DNA of 64,000 nucleotides from Rhynchopus sp. YZ270_cl-10 (Eukaryota > Euglenozoa > Diplonemea > Diplonemida > Diplonemidae), in assembly GCA_964035575.1 (NCBI GenBank), contig OZ037858.1, forward strand, positions 620,001 through 684,000, written 5' to 3'. Shown one piece after another: positions 23,301-33,920 of the stretch. The number at the start of each line of letters is the position of its first letter. Within the stretch, counting starts at the first letter, position 1. Under the pieces are notes generated by a model. The model searched no databases. It was given only the letters and a program-made list of their open reading frames with translations, and was not told the origin of the DNA. A program made the position numbers and the translations under genes.

Positions 23301-26300
23301 GCCTTTTGTACGCGTCAAAACAGCCCGTTCAAAAGCGTGCCTTTTGTACGCGTCAAAACAGCCCGTTCAAAAGCGTGCCTTTTGTGCGCGTCAAAACAGC
23401 CGTTCAAAAGCGTGCCTTTTGTACGCATCAAAACAGCCCGTTCAGAAGAGTGCCTTTTGTACGCCTGAAAACAGCCCGTTCAAAAGCGTGCCTTTTGTAC
23501 GCATCAAAACAGCCCGTTCAAAAGCGTGCCTTTTGTACGCATCAAAACAGCCCGTTCAAAAGCGTGCCTTTTGTACGCATCAAAACAGCCCGTTCAGAAG
23601 AGTGGCTTTTGTACGCCTGAAAACAGCCCGTTCAGAAGCGTGCCTTTTGTGCATCAAAACAGCCTGTTCAAATGCGTGCCTTTTGTACGCATCAAAACAG
23701 CCCGTTCAAAAGCGTGCCTTTTGTACGCGTCAAAACAGCCCGTTCAAAAGCGTGCCTTTTGTACGCATCAAAACAGCCCGTTCAAAAGCGTGCCTTTTGT
23801 ACGCATCAAAACAGCCCGTTCAAAAGCGTGCCTTTTGTACGCATCAAAACAGCCCGTTCAAAAGCGTGCCTTTTGTACGCATCAAAACAGCCCGTTCAGA
23901 AGAGTGCCTTTTGTACGCCTGAAAACAGCCCGTTCAGAAGCGTGCCTTTTGTGCATCAAAACAGCCTGTTCAAATGCGTGCCTTTTGTACGCATCAAAAC
24001 AGCCCGTTCAGAAGAGTGCCTTTTGTACGCCTGAAAACAGCCCGTTCAGAAGCGTGCCTTTTGTGCATCAAAACAGCCTGTTCAAATGCGTGCCTTTTGT
24101 ACGCATCAAAACAGCCCGTTCAAAAGCGTGCCTTTTGTACGCATCAGAACAGCCCGTTCAAAAGCGTGCCTTTTGTACGCATCAAAACAGCCCGTTCAAA
24201 AGCGTGCCTTTTGTACGCATCAAAACAGCCCGTTCAAAAGCGTGCCTTTTGTACGCATCAAAACAGCCCGTTCAAAAGCGTGCCTTTTGTGCGCGTCAAA
24301 ACAGCCCGTTCAAAAGCGTGCCTTTTGTACGCATCAAAACAGCCCGTTCAAAAGCGTGCCTTTTGTACGCATCAAAACAGCCCGTTCAAAAGCGTGCCTT
24401 TTGTGCGCGTCAAAACAGCCCGTTCAAAAGCGTGCCTTTTGTACGCGTCAAAACAGCCCGTTCAAAAGCGTGCCTTTTGTACGCCTGAAAACAGCCCGTT
24501 CAAAAGCGTGCCTTTTGTACGAGTCAAAACAGCCCGTTCAAAAGCGTGCCTTTTGTACGCATCAGAACAGCCCGTTCAAAAGCGTGCCTTTTGTACGCCT
24601 GAAAACAGCCCGTTCAAAAGCGTGCCTTTTGTACGAGTCAAAACAGCCCGTTCAAAAGCGTGCCTTTTGTGCGCGTCAAAACAGCCCGTTCAGAAGAGTG
24701 CCTTTTGTACGCATCAAAACAGCCCGTTCAAAAGCGTGCCTTTTGTACGCGTCAAAACAGCCCGTTCAGAAGAGTGCCTTTTGTACGCATCAAAACAGCC
24801 CGTTCAAAAGCGTGCCTTTTGTACGCGTCAAAACAGCCCGTTCAAAAGCGTGCCTTTTGTACGCATCAGAACAGCCCGTTCAAAAGCGTGCCTTTTGTAC
24901 GCCTGAAAACAGCCCGTTCAAAAGCGTGCCTTTTGTACGAGTCAAAACAGCCCGTTCAAAAGCGTGCCTTTTGTGCGCGTCAAAACAGCCCGTTCAGAAG
25001 CGTGCCTTTTGTACGCATCAAAACAGCCCGTTCAGAAGAGTGCCTTTTGTACGCATCAAAACAGCCCGTTCAAAAGCGTGCCTTTTGTACGCGTCAAAAC
25101 AGCCCGTTCAGAAGCGTGCCTTTTGTACGCATCAAAACAGCCCGTTCAGAAGCGTGCCTTTTGTACGCATCAAAACAGCCCGTTCAAAAGCGTGCCTTTT
25201 GTACGCATCAAAACAGCCCGTTCAGAAGAGTGCCTTTTGTACGCCTGAAAACAGCCCGTTCAGAAGCGTGCCTTTTGTGCATCAAAACAGCCTGTTCAAA
25301 TGCGTGCCTTTTGTACGCATCAAAACAGCCCGTTCAAAAGCGTGCCTTTTGTGCGCGTCAAAACAGCCCGTTCAGAAGCGTGCCTTTTGTACGCATCAAA
25401 ACAGCCCGTTCAAAAGCGTGCCTTTTGTACGCATCAAAACAGCCCGTTCAAAAGCGTGCCTTTTGTACGCATCAAAACAGCCCGTTCAAAAGCGTGCCTT
25501 TTGTACGCATCAAAACAGCCCGTTCAAAAGCGTGCCTTTTGTACGCATCAAAACAGCCCGTTCAAAAGCGTGCCTTTTGTACGCATCAAAACAGCCCGTT
25601 CAAAAGCGTGCCTTTTGTACGCATCAAAACAGCCCGTTCAAAAGCGTGCCTTTTGTACGCGTCAAAACAGCCCGTTCAAAAGCGTGCCTTTTGTACGCGT
25701 CAAAACAGCCCGTTCAAAAGCGTGCCTTTTGTGCGCGTCAAAACAGCCGTTCAAAAGCGTGCCTTTTGTACGCATCAAAACAGCCCGTTCAGAAGAGTGC
25801 CTTTTGTACGCCTGAAAACAGCCCGTTCAGAAGCGTGCCTTTTGTACGCGTCAAAACAGCCCGTTCAAAAGCGTGCCTTTTGTGCGCGTCAAAACAGCCC
25901 GTTCAGAAGCGTGCCTTTTGTACGCATCAAAACAGCCCGTTCAAAAGCGTGCCTTTTGTACGCATCAAAACAGCCCGTTCAAAAGCGTGCCTTTTGTACG
26001 CGTCAAAACAGCCCGTTCAAAAGCGTGCCTTTTGTACGCGTCAAAACAGCCCGTTCAAAAGCGTGCCTTTTGTACTCATCAAAACAGCCCGTTCAAAAGC
26101 GTGCCTTTTGTACGCATCAAAACAGCCCGTTCAGAAGAGTGCCTTTTGTACGCCTGAAAACAGCCCGTTCAGAAGCGTGCCTTTTGTGCATCAAAACAGC
26201 CCGTTCAAAAGCGTGCCTTTTGTACTCATCAAAACAGCCCGTTCAAAAGCGTGCCTTTTGTACGCGTCAAAACAGCCCGTTCAAAAGCGTGCCTTTTGTA

Positions 26301-28694
26301 CGCATCAAAACAGCCCGTTCAAAAGCGTGCCTTTTGTACGCCTGAAAACAGCCCGTTCAGAAGCGTGCCTTTTGTGCATCAAAACAGCCTGTTCAAATGC
26401 GTGTCTTTTGTACGCATCAAAACAGCCCGTTCAGAAGAGTGCCTTTTGTACGCCTGAAAACAGCCCGTTCAGAAGCGTGCCTTTTGTGCATCAAAACAGC
26501 CTGTTCAAATGCGTGCCTTTTGTACGCATCAAAACAGCCTGTTCAAATGCGTGCCTTTTGTACGCATCAAAACAGCCCGTTCAAAAGCGTGCCTTTTGTA
26601 CGCATCAGAACAGCCCGTTCAAAAGCGTGCCTTTTGTACGCATCAAAACAGCCCGTTCAAAAGCGTGCCTTTTGTACGCGTCAAAACAGCCCGTTCAGAA
26701 GCGTGCCTTTTGTACGCATCAAAACAGCCCGTTCAGAAGCGTGCCTTTTGTACGCATCAAAACAGCCCGTTCAGAAGAGTGCCTTTTGTACGCATCAAAA
26801 CAGCCCGTTCAGAAGAGTGCCTTTTGTACGCCTGAAAACAGCCCGTTCAGAAGCGTGCCTTTTGTGCGCATCAAAACAGCCCGTTCAAATGCGTGCCTTT
26901 TGTACGCATCAAAACAGCCCGTTCAGAAGAGTGCCTTTTGTACGCCTGAAAACAGCCCGTTCAGAAGCGTGCCTTTTGTGCATCAAAACAGCCTGTTCAA
27001 ATGCGTGCCTTTTGTACGCATCAGAACAGCCCGTTCAAAAGCGTGCCTTTTGTACGAGTCAAAACAGCCCGTTCAAAAGCGTGCCTTTTGTGCGCGTCAA
27101 AACAGCCCGTTCAAAAGCGTGCCTTTTGTACGCATCAAAACAGCCCGTTCAGAAGAGTGCCTTTTGTACGCCTGAAAACAGCCCGTTCAGAAGCGTGCCT
27201 TTTGTGCATCAAAACAGCCTGTTCAAATGCGTGCCTTTTGTACGCCTGAAAACAGCCCGTTCAAAAGCGTGCCTTTTGTACGAGTCAAAACAGCCCGTTC
27301 AAAAGCGTGCCTTTTGTATGCGTCAAAACAGCCCGTTCAGAAGAGTGCCTTTTGTACGCATCAGAACAGCCCGTTCAAAAGCGTGCCTTTTGTACGAGTC
27401 AAAACAGCCCGTTCAAAAGCGTGCCTTTTGTACGCATCAAAACAGCCCGTTCAAAAGCGTGCCTTTTGTACGCATCAAAACAGCCCGTTCAAAAGCGTGC
27501 CTTTTGTACGCATCAGAACAGCCCGTTCAAAAGCGTGCCTTTTGTACGCCTGAAAACAGCCCGTTCAAAAGCGTGCCTTTTGTACGAGTCAAAACAGCCC
27601 GTTCAAAAGCGTGCCTTTTGTGCGCGTCAAAACAGCCCGTTCAGAAGAGTGCCTTTTGTACGCATCAAAACAGCCCGTTCAAAAGCGTGCCTTTTGTACG
27701 CATCAAAACAGCCCGTTCAAAAGCGTGCCTTTTGTACGCATCAAAACAGCCCGTTCAAAAGCGTGCCTTTTGTACGCGTCAAAACAGCCCGTTCAAAAGC
27801 GTGCCTTTTGTACGCATCAAAACAGCCCGTTCAGAAGAGTGCCTTTTGTACGCCTGAAAACAGCCCGTTCAGAAGCGTGCCTTTTGTGCGCATCAAAACA
27901 GCCCGTTCAAAAGCGTGCCTTTTGTACGCATCAAAACAGCCCGTTCAAAAGCGTGCCTTTTGTACGCATCAAAACAGCCCGTTCAAAAGCGTGCCTTTTG
28001 TACGCGTCAAAACAGCCCGTTCAAAAGCGTGCCTTTTGTACGCGTCAAAACAGCCCGTTCAAAAGCGTGCCTTTTGTGCGCGTCAAAACAGCCCGTTCAG
28101 AAGAGTGCCTTTTGTACGCCTGAAAACAGCCCGTTCAGAAGCGTGCCTTTTGTACGCGTCAAAACAGCCCGTTCAAAAGCGTGCCTTTTGTGCGCATCAA
28201 AACAGCCCGTTCAAAAGCGTGCCTTTTGTACGCATCAAAACAGCCCGTTCAAAAGCGTGCCTTTTGTACGCGTCAAAACAGCCCGTTCAAAAGCGTGCCT
28301 TTTGTACGCATCAAAACAGCCCGTTCAGAAGAGTGCCTTTTGTACGCCTGAAAACAGCCCGTTCAAAAGCGTGCCTTTTGTACGCATCAAAACAGCCCGT
28401 TCAGAAGAGTGCCTTTTGTACGCCTGAAAACAGCCCGTTCAGAAGCGTGCCTTTTGTACGCGTCAAAACAGCCCGTTCAAAAGCGTGCCTTTTGTGCGCA
28501 TCAAAACAGCCCGTTCAAAAGCGTGCCTTTTGTACGCATCAAAACAGCCCGTTCAGAAGAGTGCCTTTTGTACGCCTGAAAACAGCCCGTTCAGAAGCGT
28601 GCCTTTTGTGCATCAAAACAGCCTGTTCAAATGCGTGCCTTTTGTACGCATCAAAACAGCCCGTTCAAAAGCGTGCCTTTTGTACGCATCAAAA
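14325..28694 (+). repeat. 38-bp satellite array, block 1 (about 378 units)
   Basis: The unit begins CAGCCCGTTCAAAA, continues GCGTGCCTTTTGTACGC and ends ATCAAAA, 38 bp in all. It contains GCGT/ACGC as a 4-bp stem around a 9-nt loop. The plus-strand unit has no stop codon and its length is not a multiple of 3, so all three frames stay open for thousands of codons; I regard these as non-genes. Variation is mainly A/G at four fixed positions (12, 28, 32 and 36 of the unit). The first 5 kb is homogeneous. From about 19.35 kb a linked variant cassette with a 36-bp unit appears. The block is broken at 28694 by an element of family A. Confidence 0.97.
21240..25810 (+). repeat. Tandem segmental duplication inside the satellite (2233-bp offset)
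   Basis: The segment from about 21.24 to 23.46 kb recurs at an offset of 2233 bp, including rare private variants such as GAGTGGCTTTTG at 21367 and 23600. Near the right end the offset becomes 2347, because the downstream copy has three extra units (114 bp) before the shared one-base-deleted motif ACAGCCGTTC (about 23400 and 25747). This is the signature of unequal exchange. Confidence 0.8.
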
Positions 28695-29590
28695 TTCCTT
28701 AACACTCGGTGTTAAGGTCTTTAAGGTTGCTGATCTCCTCCCACCCACCCTCCCACCCCACCCCCCCCCCAGGGTGGGTTTCGGCCATTTTTTTTCAGGT
28801 CTCTAAACGTCCAAAGAGGTCAAAAAAGTGGATTCTTGGGAAGATAGGAGGTTTTTAGGAGACTTTCTCTGAAGCAAAGACCTCCAAACCCTGACAGACC
28901 CTGAAACGAGGGTGTCGCGAGTACCCCTTTTTTACACGTGTTTCTTAAGGGTTCTACAGGGTTCTACAGGCAAAACAGGCGTTTTGGCCGAAAACCCGGT
29001 TTTTCAGGCAGGTAACCGGGTTTCCGGCTTGGGAAACGTGCCAGCGCGCTGCGAGAACCATGCGTGGGGGTTTGTAACCACTCGTTGCGTTGGTTGCGTT
29101 GCGTTCGCTACGTTGCGTACACATAGCTACGTGCACACCGGTTACGTTGTGTTGCATGCGTTGCGTTCGTTGTGTAGAGATCGTTATATACAGAGTGCAA
29201 CGTACGGAGCGGTTGCGTTGCGTTGGTTGTGTTCGGTTGGTTACGTTCGTTGCGTTCCGATCGTTTCGTACACATCGGTTGCGTTGCGTTGCGTTCGTTG
29301 CGTTGCGTTCGTTGCATACAGATCGTTACGTACTCATCGCTTGCATTGCGTTGGATGCGTTGCGCTCGGTGCGTTGCGTTGCTTCCGTGTCTTTGGTTCG
29401 AGACGTTACGTACCGAACGGTTGCGTTGCGTCGGTTGCATTCGTTCCGTTCACATCGTTCCGATCTGAACGGAACGATGTGAACGCAAGAAACGTATCGC
29501 ATCGGTTGCGTTGGCTTGTGTGCGTTGCAAACCTTTCATACATCAACCACACCAGCCAGTGAGTGTTAAGGATTGCCAAAAAAAACTAAA
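28695..29590 (+). mobile_element. Family A element, copy A1
   Basis: It starts with a terminal hairpin, CCTTAACAC-TCG-GTGTTAAGG, and ends GAGTGTTAAGGATTGCC, A-run, CTAAA, so half of the hairpin is repeated inverted at the far end. Inside are a C-run, a core shared with family B (ACACGTGTTTCTTAAGG to AGAACCATGCG) and GTTGCGTT minirepeats. It interrupts the satellite after ATCAAAA. No transposase or replicase ORF is seen, so it is non-autonomous. Confidence 0.75.
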
Positions 29591-30182
29591 TTCTAGAAAA
29601 CACTTGTGTTTTCTAGTTTTTAAAGGTTGCTGTTCCGGCCACCCACCGACCTAGCAGTAACCCCCCCCCAGTCTCCCCCCCCCCCCTGCTGGATCCGACC
29701 AAAAACCGGTTTTTTTTTCAGGGTGTAGAAGCTTCGCCCAGCTCAAAAAACTGTTTCTTTGGAAAGATCGGGCACTTTTTGGGGCGTGTATAACTCAGTT
29801 TGAGCTGGGAGTCGTGAGAGACCCTGACACCAGGGTGTCACGAGTACCCCTTTTATACACGTGTTTCTTAAGGCTTCTACAGGGTTCTACAGGCAAAACA
29901 GGCGTTTTGGCCAAAAACCCGGTTTTTCAGGCAGGTAACCGGGTTTGCGGCTTGGGAAACGTGCCAGCGAGCTGTGAGAACCATGCATGGGCCACACACG
30001 GCACGAGTTGCAGCAGCCCACCGTAGGTGGGCTGCGTTTGGTAGCCACACGATACGGTTAACGCGTGTATCGCATATACATAGCGTTGTGTGTATCGTAT
30101 ACGAAGACCATTGTGTGTAACGCACGTGTAGACCGTTCCGTTATCACAACCACACGAGCCAGCGAAGTGTCACATGTGGAAA
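29591..30182 (+). mobile_element. Family B element, 3'-truncated copy B1
   Basis: It starts with the terminal hairpin CTAGAAAACAC-TT-GTGTTTTCTAG directly after the CTAAA end of A1. It carries the shared A/B core and the GCAGCCCACC/GGTGGGCTGC hairpin. It breaks off at GTGTCACA, where the full element continues GCGGCGCAGG (compare 36972). With the inverted copy at 30247-31060 it forms an inverted repeat with arms of about 580 bp. Confidence 0.7.
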
Positions 30183-30246
30183 ATTCCTAATAGGCAGCCT
30201 CGGAACACTCAAGGGCAGGCTGGTCCCCCCTGGTCCCCCCTTATTA

Positions 30247-31060
30247 TTTGAGTTGACGGTCTTGAAAACACTTCGCTGGCTGGTGTGTCAACCGGTATGT
30301 GTATGGTTTGCACGTAACGCTCTACGTATACGATACACACAACGCTATGCATAAGCGATACACGGTTCGTGTGCAGCGTAACGCATGCAACGCAACGCAA
30401 CCGATGTGTACGTAGCGATCTGTACGAAAGCATGCTACGGGTTTAACTCCATCGCGTTAACGCAACACCTGCGCCGCTGTGACACTTCGCTGGCTCGTGT
30501 GGTTGTGATAACGGAACGGTCTACACGTGCGTTACACACAATGGTCTTCGTATACGATACACACAACGCTATGTATATGCGATACACGCGTTAACCGTAT
30601 CGTGTGGCTACCAAACGCAGCCCACCTACGGTGGGCTGCTGCAACTCGTGCCGTGTGTGGCCCATGCATGGTTCTCACAGCTCGCTGGCACGTTTCCCAA
30701 GCCGCAAACCCGGTTACCTGCCTGAAAAACCGGGTTTTTGGCCAAAACGCCTGTTTTGCCTGTAGAACCCTGTAGAAGCCTTAAGAAACACGTGTATAAA
30801 AGGGGTACTCGTGACACCCTGGTGTCAGGGTCTCTAACGACTCCCAGCTCAAACTGAGTTATACACGCCCCAAAAAGTGCCCGATCTTTCCAAAGAAACA
30901 GTTTTTTGAGCTGGGCGAAGCTTCTACACCCTGAAAAAAAAACCGGTTTTTGGTCGGATCCAGCAGGGGGGGGGGGAGACTGGGGGGGGGTTACTGCTAG
31001 GTCGGTGGGTGGCCGGAACAGCAACCTTTAAAAACTAGAAAACACAAGTGTTTTCTAGAA
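30247..31060 (-). mobile_element. Family B element, full-length, copy B2
   Basis: 814 bp on the minus strand. The hairpin end (CTAGAAAACAC/GTGTTTTCTAG) is at 31060 and the other end, reading AAGTGTTTTCAAGACCGTCA then ACTCAAA, is at 30247. The flanks read TTATTA on the left and TTAACT on the right, a possible 3-bp match. It shares its entire length with copies at 34688-35502 and 35639-36453. Confidence 0.75.
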
Positions 31061-31169
31061 TTAACTCGCATATTGCATATCATCTCACGTTCCCCACCTT
31101 TGCGGAATAAGAAAAAATATGTCAGGTCGGTAGCGTGCAGACGTTTCCTCGTATAGACATCTACAAAAA

Positions 31170-31375
31170 GAAACGACAGTCATGGCAAAGGTTCCTGGCG
31201 AAGCCACGGTACGCAACATTTCAAAATACTGTGATTAAAATTGCACATTTTACAGCCACACTATGTCATGGGTGGCTTGCAATCTTGCGCCGCAGGCGCA
31301 CGGTACGCTACTTTTTTCTTTTGCCATGCTGCATGCTTCCTTTTCCTTCGGCGTTTGACCAATTGAGTCGCGTTC
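31170..31375 (-). repeat. Dispersed repeat R, copy 2 (inverted)
   Basis: On the minus strand it reads in the same order as 150-345: the TTTGACC/CAATTGAGTC border, the GCATGCTTCC-type purine tract, GTACCGTGCGCCTGCGGC and AAATGTTGCGTACCGTGGCT. A roughly 200-bp element shared by two distant sites suggests a mobile repeat. Confidence 0.55.
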
Positions 31376-31552
31376 TGGCTGTGACGGGGTCACTTTGCCC
31401 ATGAGGCATACTCGTGGTTCTTTGCAACCGTTATTTTCTGCCTCTTCGGAGCCTGAGCCGATAACTGGGACTCCGCCGGTCGCTTTGCAAATTCCATTAT
31501 GGAAATCTGTCTTGGTCCGGAGGACTTTTTTGGTGCCATCTTTTCCCCCTGT

Positions 31553-31785
31553 TACACGACGGTGATGTAACGGGTGTTACAAGTGGAGTTACAAGTGAGT
31601 TACATGTAACTTTTGTTACATGTAACTCACTTGTAACTCACTTGTAACCCACCAGTTACAACCTGATTTTGCCTGTAATTCATGTATCCCACTTGTAACT
31701 CACTTGTAACTCACTTGTAACGGTTTTTCACTTGTAACGTTACATGTAACTTCACTTGTAATGTACTGTACATCACCGTCGTGTA
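31553..31785. mobile_element. MITE-like element with TA-flanked inverted ends
   Basis: The left end TACACGACGGTGATGTA and the right end TACATCACCGTCGTGTA are perfect 17-bp inverted copies, 233 bp overall. If the outer TA is the duplicated target, the inverted repeat begins CACGACGG, consistent with Tc1/mariner-type MITEs. The interior is a series of GTTACA/TGTAAC and CACTTGTAACT minirepeats. No ORF. Confidence 0.65.
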
Positions 31786-31838
31786 GTTGCCTGTATTTGG
31801 ATGCGCGGGGACGGGAGGGTGGGAAAAATTAAAAAAAA

Positions 31839-32274
31839 TTCTAGAAAACACTTGTGTTTTCTAGTTTTTAAAGGTTGCTGTTCCGGCCACCCACCGACCT
31901 AGCAGTAACCCCCCCCCAGTCTCCCCCCCCCCCCCTGCTGGATCCGACCAAAAACCGGTTTTTTTTTCAGGGTGTAGAAGCTTCGCCCAGCTCAAAAAAC
32001 TGTTTCTTTGGAAAGATCGGGCACTTTTTGGGGCGTGTATAACTCAGTTTGAGCTGGGAGTCGTTAGAGACCCTGACACCAGGGTGTCACGAGTACCCCT
32101 TTTATACACGTGTTTCTTAAGGCTTCTACAGGGTTCTACAGGCAAAACAGGCGTTTTGGCCAAAAACCCGGTTTTTCAGGCAGGTAACCGGGTTTGCGGC
32201 TTGGGAAACGTGCCAGCGAGCTGTGAGAACCATGCATGGGCCACACACGGCACGAGTTGCAGCAGCCCACCGTA
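31839..32274 (+). mobile_element. Family B element B3, first segment
   Basis: It starts with the CTAGAAAACAC hairpin and runs to CACCGTA at 32268-32274. There a 2.3-kb DNA transposon is inserted; the element resumes at 34596 and continues to 34687. After a second insertion it continues from 35503. The three segments together correspond to B1 at 29591-30182, including the same 3' break point and spacer. Confidence 0.75.
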
Positions 32275-33223
32275 CAGTGCTACCAGCGCTACAAGGTGCC
32301 AATTGTAGCGCTACAAAACGCCATTTTCGAGGGTACCCGCTACAACTACTGTAGTTGTAGCTTTGTAGCGCGCTTTTGGCTGGGGAGTTTACGTGGGCGC
32401 TACAACGTTGTAGCGCGCTACAAACCAGTTGTAGCGCGCTACAAACCGGGTTGTAGCGCGCTACAAGCCACTTGTAGCGCGCTACAAAAAAAAAAAAAAA
32501 TTTTTTTTTCGACATCACAAAATTTTTTCTGGGAAAAAAATTTTTTTTTTTTGGACCTGTGTGGGACCAAATATGCAAATAAAGGCACTTACGAGCAGTT
32601 TAGAGCATCTAGAGTTTATTCCCCGGTCATTTTGTGTACACAAGCCCATTTTGTATGGGCCAGCACCTTAGCAAAAAATCGAAAAATCGGAAAAAAAAAA
32701 TTTTTTTTTCCGCCAAAATTTCGCCCCCTAACTTGGGTCTTCGGGCACCGAAAAGTGCAAAAAAACGCAAAAATCGGGTGTTTTGACCATCTGTGGTTAC
32801 ATAAAACACACTTCTGTGTACAAGCCTACACCAATACAGTGGTTATACAAGGCGATTTTTGACGAAAAAAAATATTTTTTTTTCGCCCAAAATTTGCCGT
32901 GGTACCTCATAAAATGGCCCGAAGAATCCAATGAAAACCTCAGATTGGGCAAATTATGAAAAAAATTTTCAAGTCAAATTTTCAGCCAAAATACGGTCAT
33001 TTTGGTCATACCCTAAGATAAGCGCTTGGCGAGTGCTGATGCCATCACGAAACGTACGGGCAAGGCGACCACCCGCCATAGGGTCGACCAGGACAAGACC
33101 TACATCAACCATCGTCGACCACTCCCTCCCAAGGTGACTGCTCTACCAAGTTGTCAAGCAGGGATGCTGACCATCTTACCATTGTACCATTGTACCATCT
33201 CACCATCTCACCATCTTACCATC

Positions 33224-33463
33224 ATAACATCATAACATCATAACATCATAACATCATAACATCATAACATCATAACATCATAACATCATAACATCATAAC
33301 ATCATAACATCATAACATCATAACATCATAACATCATAACATCATAACATCATAACATCATAACATCATAACATCATAACATCATAACATCATAACATCA
33401 TAACATCATAACATCATAACATCATAACATCATAACATCATAACATCATAACATCATAACATC
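33224..33463. repeat. 8-bp microsatellite (ATAACATC)n, 30 copies
   Basis: About 240 bp of near-perfect ATAACATC inside the TIR transposon, preceded by degenerate relatives (ACCATCTC, ACCATCTT). Confidence 0.93.
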
Positions 33464-33861
33464 GTACCATGGGGCGCGCAGTCGAGTGTCTACCTTGGTA
33501 CAAGGCACCAGCATCCCCATTTGCGTCACGGAGATAAAGAGTGCCTACTCACTTCCTAGGAGACGCACTATGAGCGTACACCACGACAACTACACAGAGC
33601 GAGAGTCCTCACTCCTCCACCTCCTCGACCACCCCCAACCCGGACGAACGTGCCGAAGTTGTACGAACGCGCCGAAGGCGGAAGTACTCGCGGAAGGCGG
33701 ACGAGCGAGCCAAATCCAGACGAGCGAGCAAAGTGCAGACGAGCGTGCCTCACAAAGCACACCATCTCCGGTCTGACGGAGAACTTCCAGCCTCTCAGCC
33801 CAGGGAAAAACCCTGGCCACCGGAGGGCCCTAACGGCCCGACGAGGAGGCGCCCCATAGGG

Positions 33862-33920
33862 CGCTGGGGCCAAGGGACTTAAGTCGCCCTAACGGCGACT
33901 TAAGTCCCTTGGCCCCAGCG
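33862..33920. repeat. Perfect hairpin with 27-bp arms
   Basis: 33862-33888 and 33894-33920 are exact reverse complements around a CTAAC loop; the arms run from CGCTGGGGCC to AAGTCGCC. It sits immediately before the 241-bp tandem repeat inside the TIR transposon. Confidence 0.85.

Larger units (their letters stand above)
31061..31838. other. Island of non-A/B sequence between B copies
   Basis: It holds an inverted copy of dispersed repeat R and a small TIR element (both listed separately). An open stretch at about 31401-31565 could encode some 54 residues but has no recognised similarity and runs into the TIR element, so I do not call it a gene. Confidence 0.5.

Noticed and set aside
14325-28694. 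CRISPR-like array
   Set aside because: Units are directly contiguous with no unique spacers, and the context is eukaryotic.
14321-28806. Giant repetitive proteins of 1675, 1723 and 2447 residues in three overlapping frames
   Set aside because: They are by-products of a stop-free 38-bp satellite whose length is not a multiple of 3; frames end only where variant units create TGA.
31401-31565. Open stretch of about 54 codons starting MRHTRGSLQP
   Set aside because: No similarity recognised, runs into a MITE and lies inside repeat-rich DNA.
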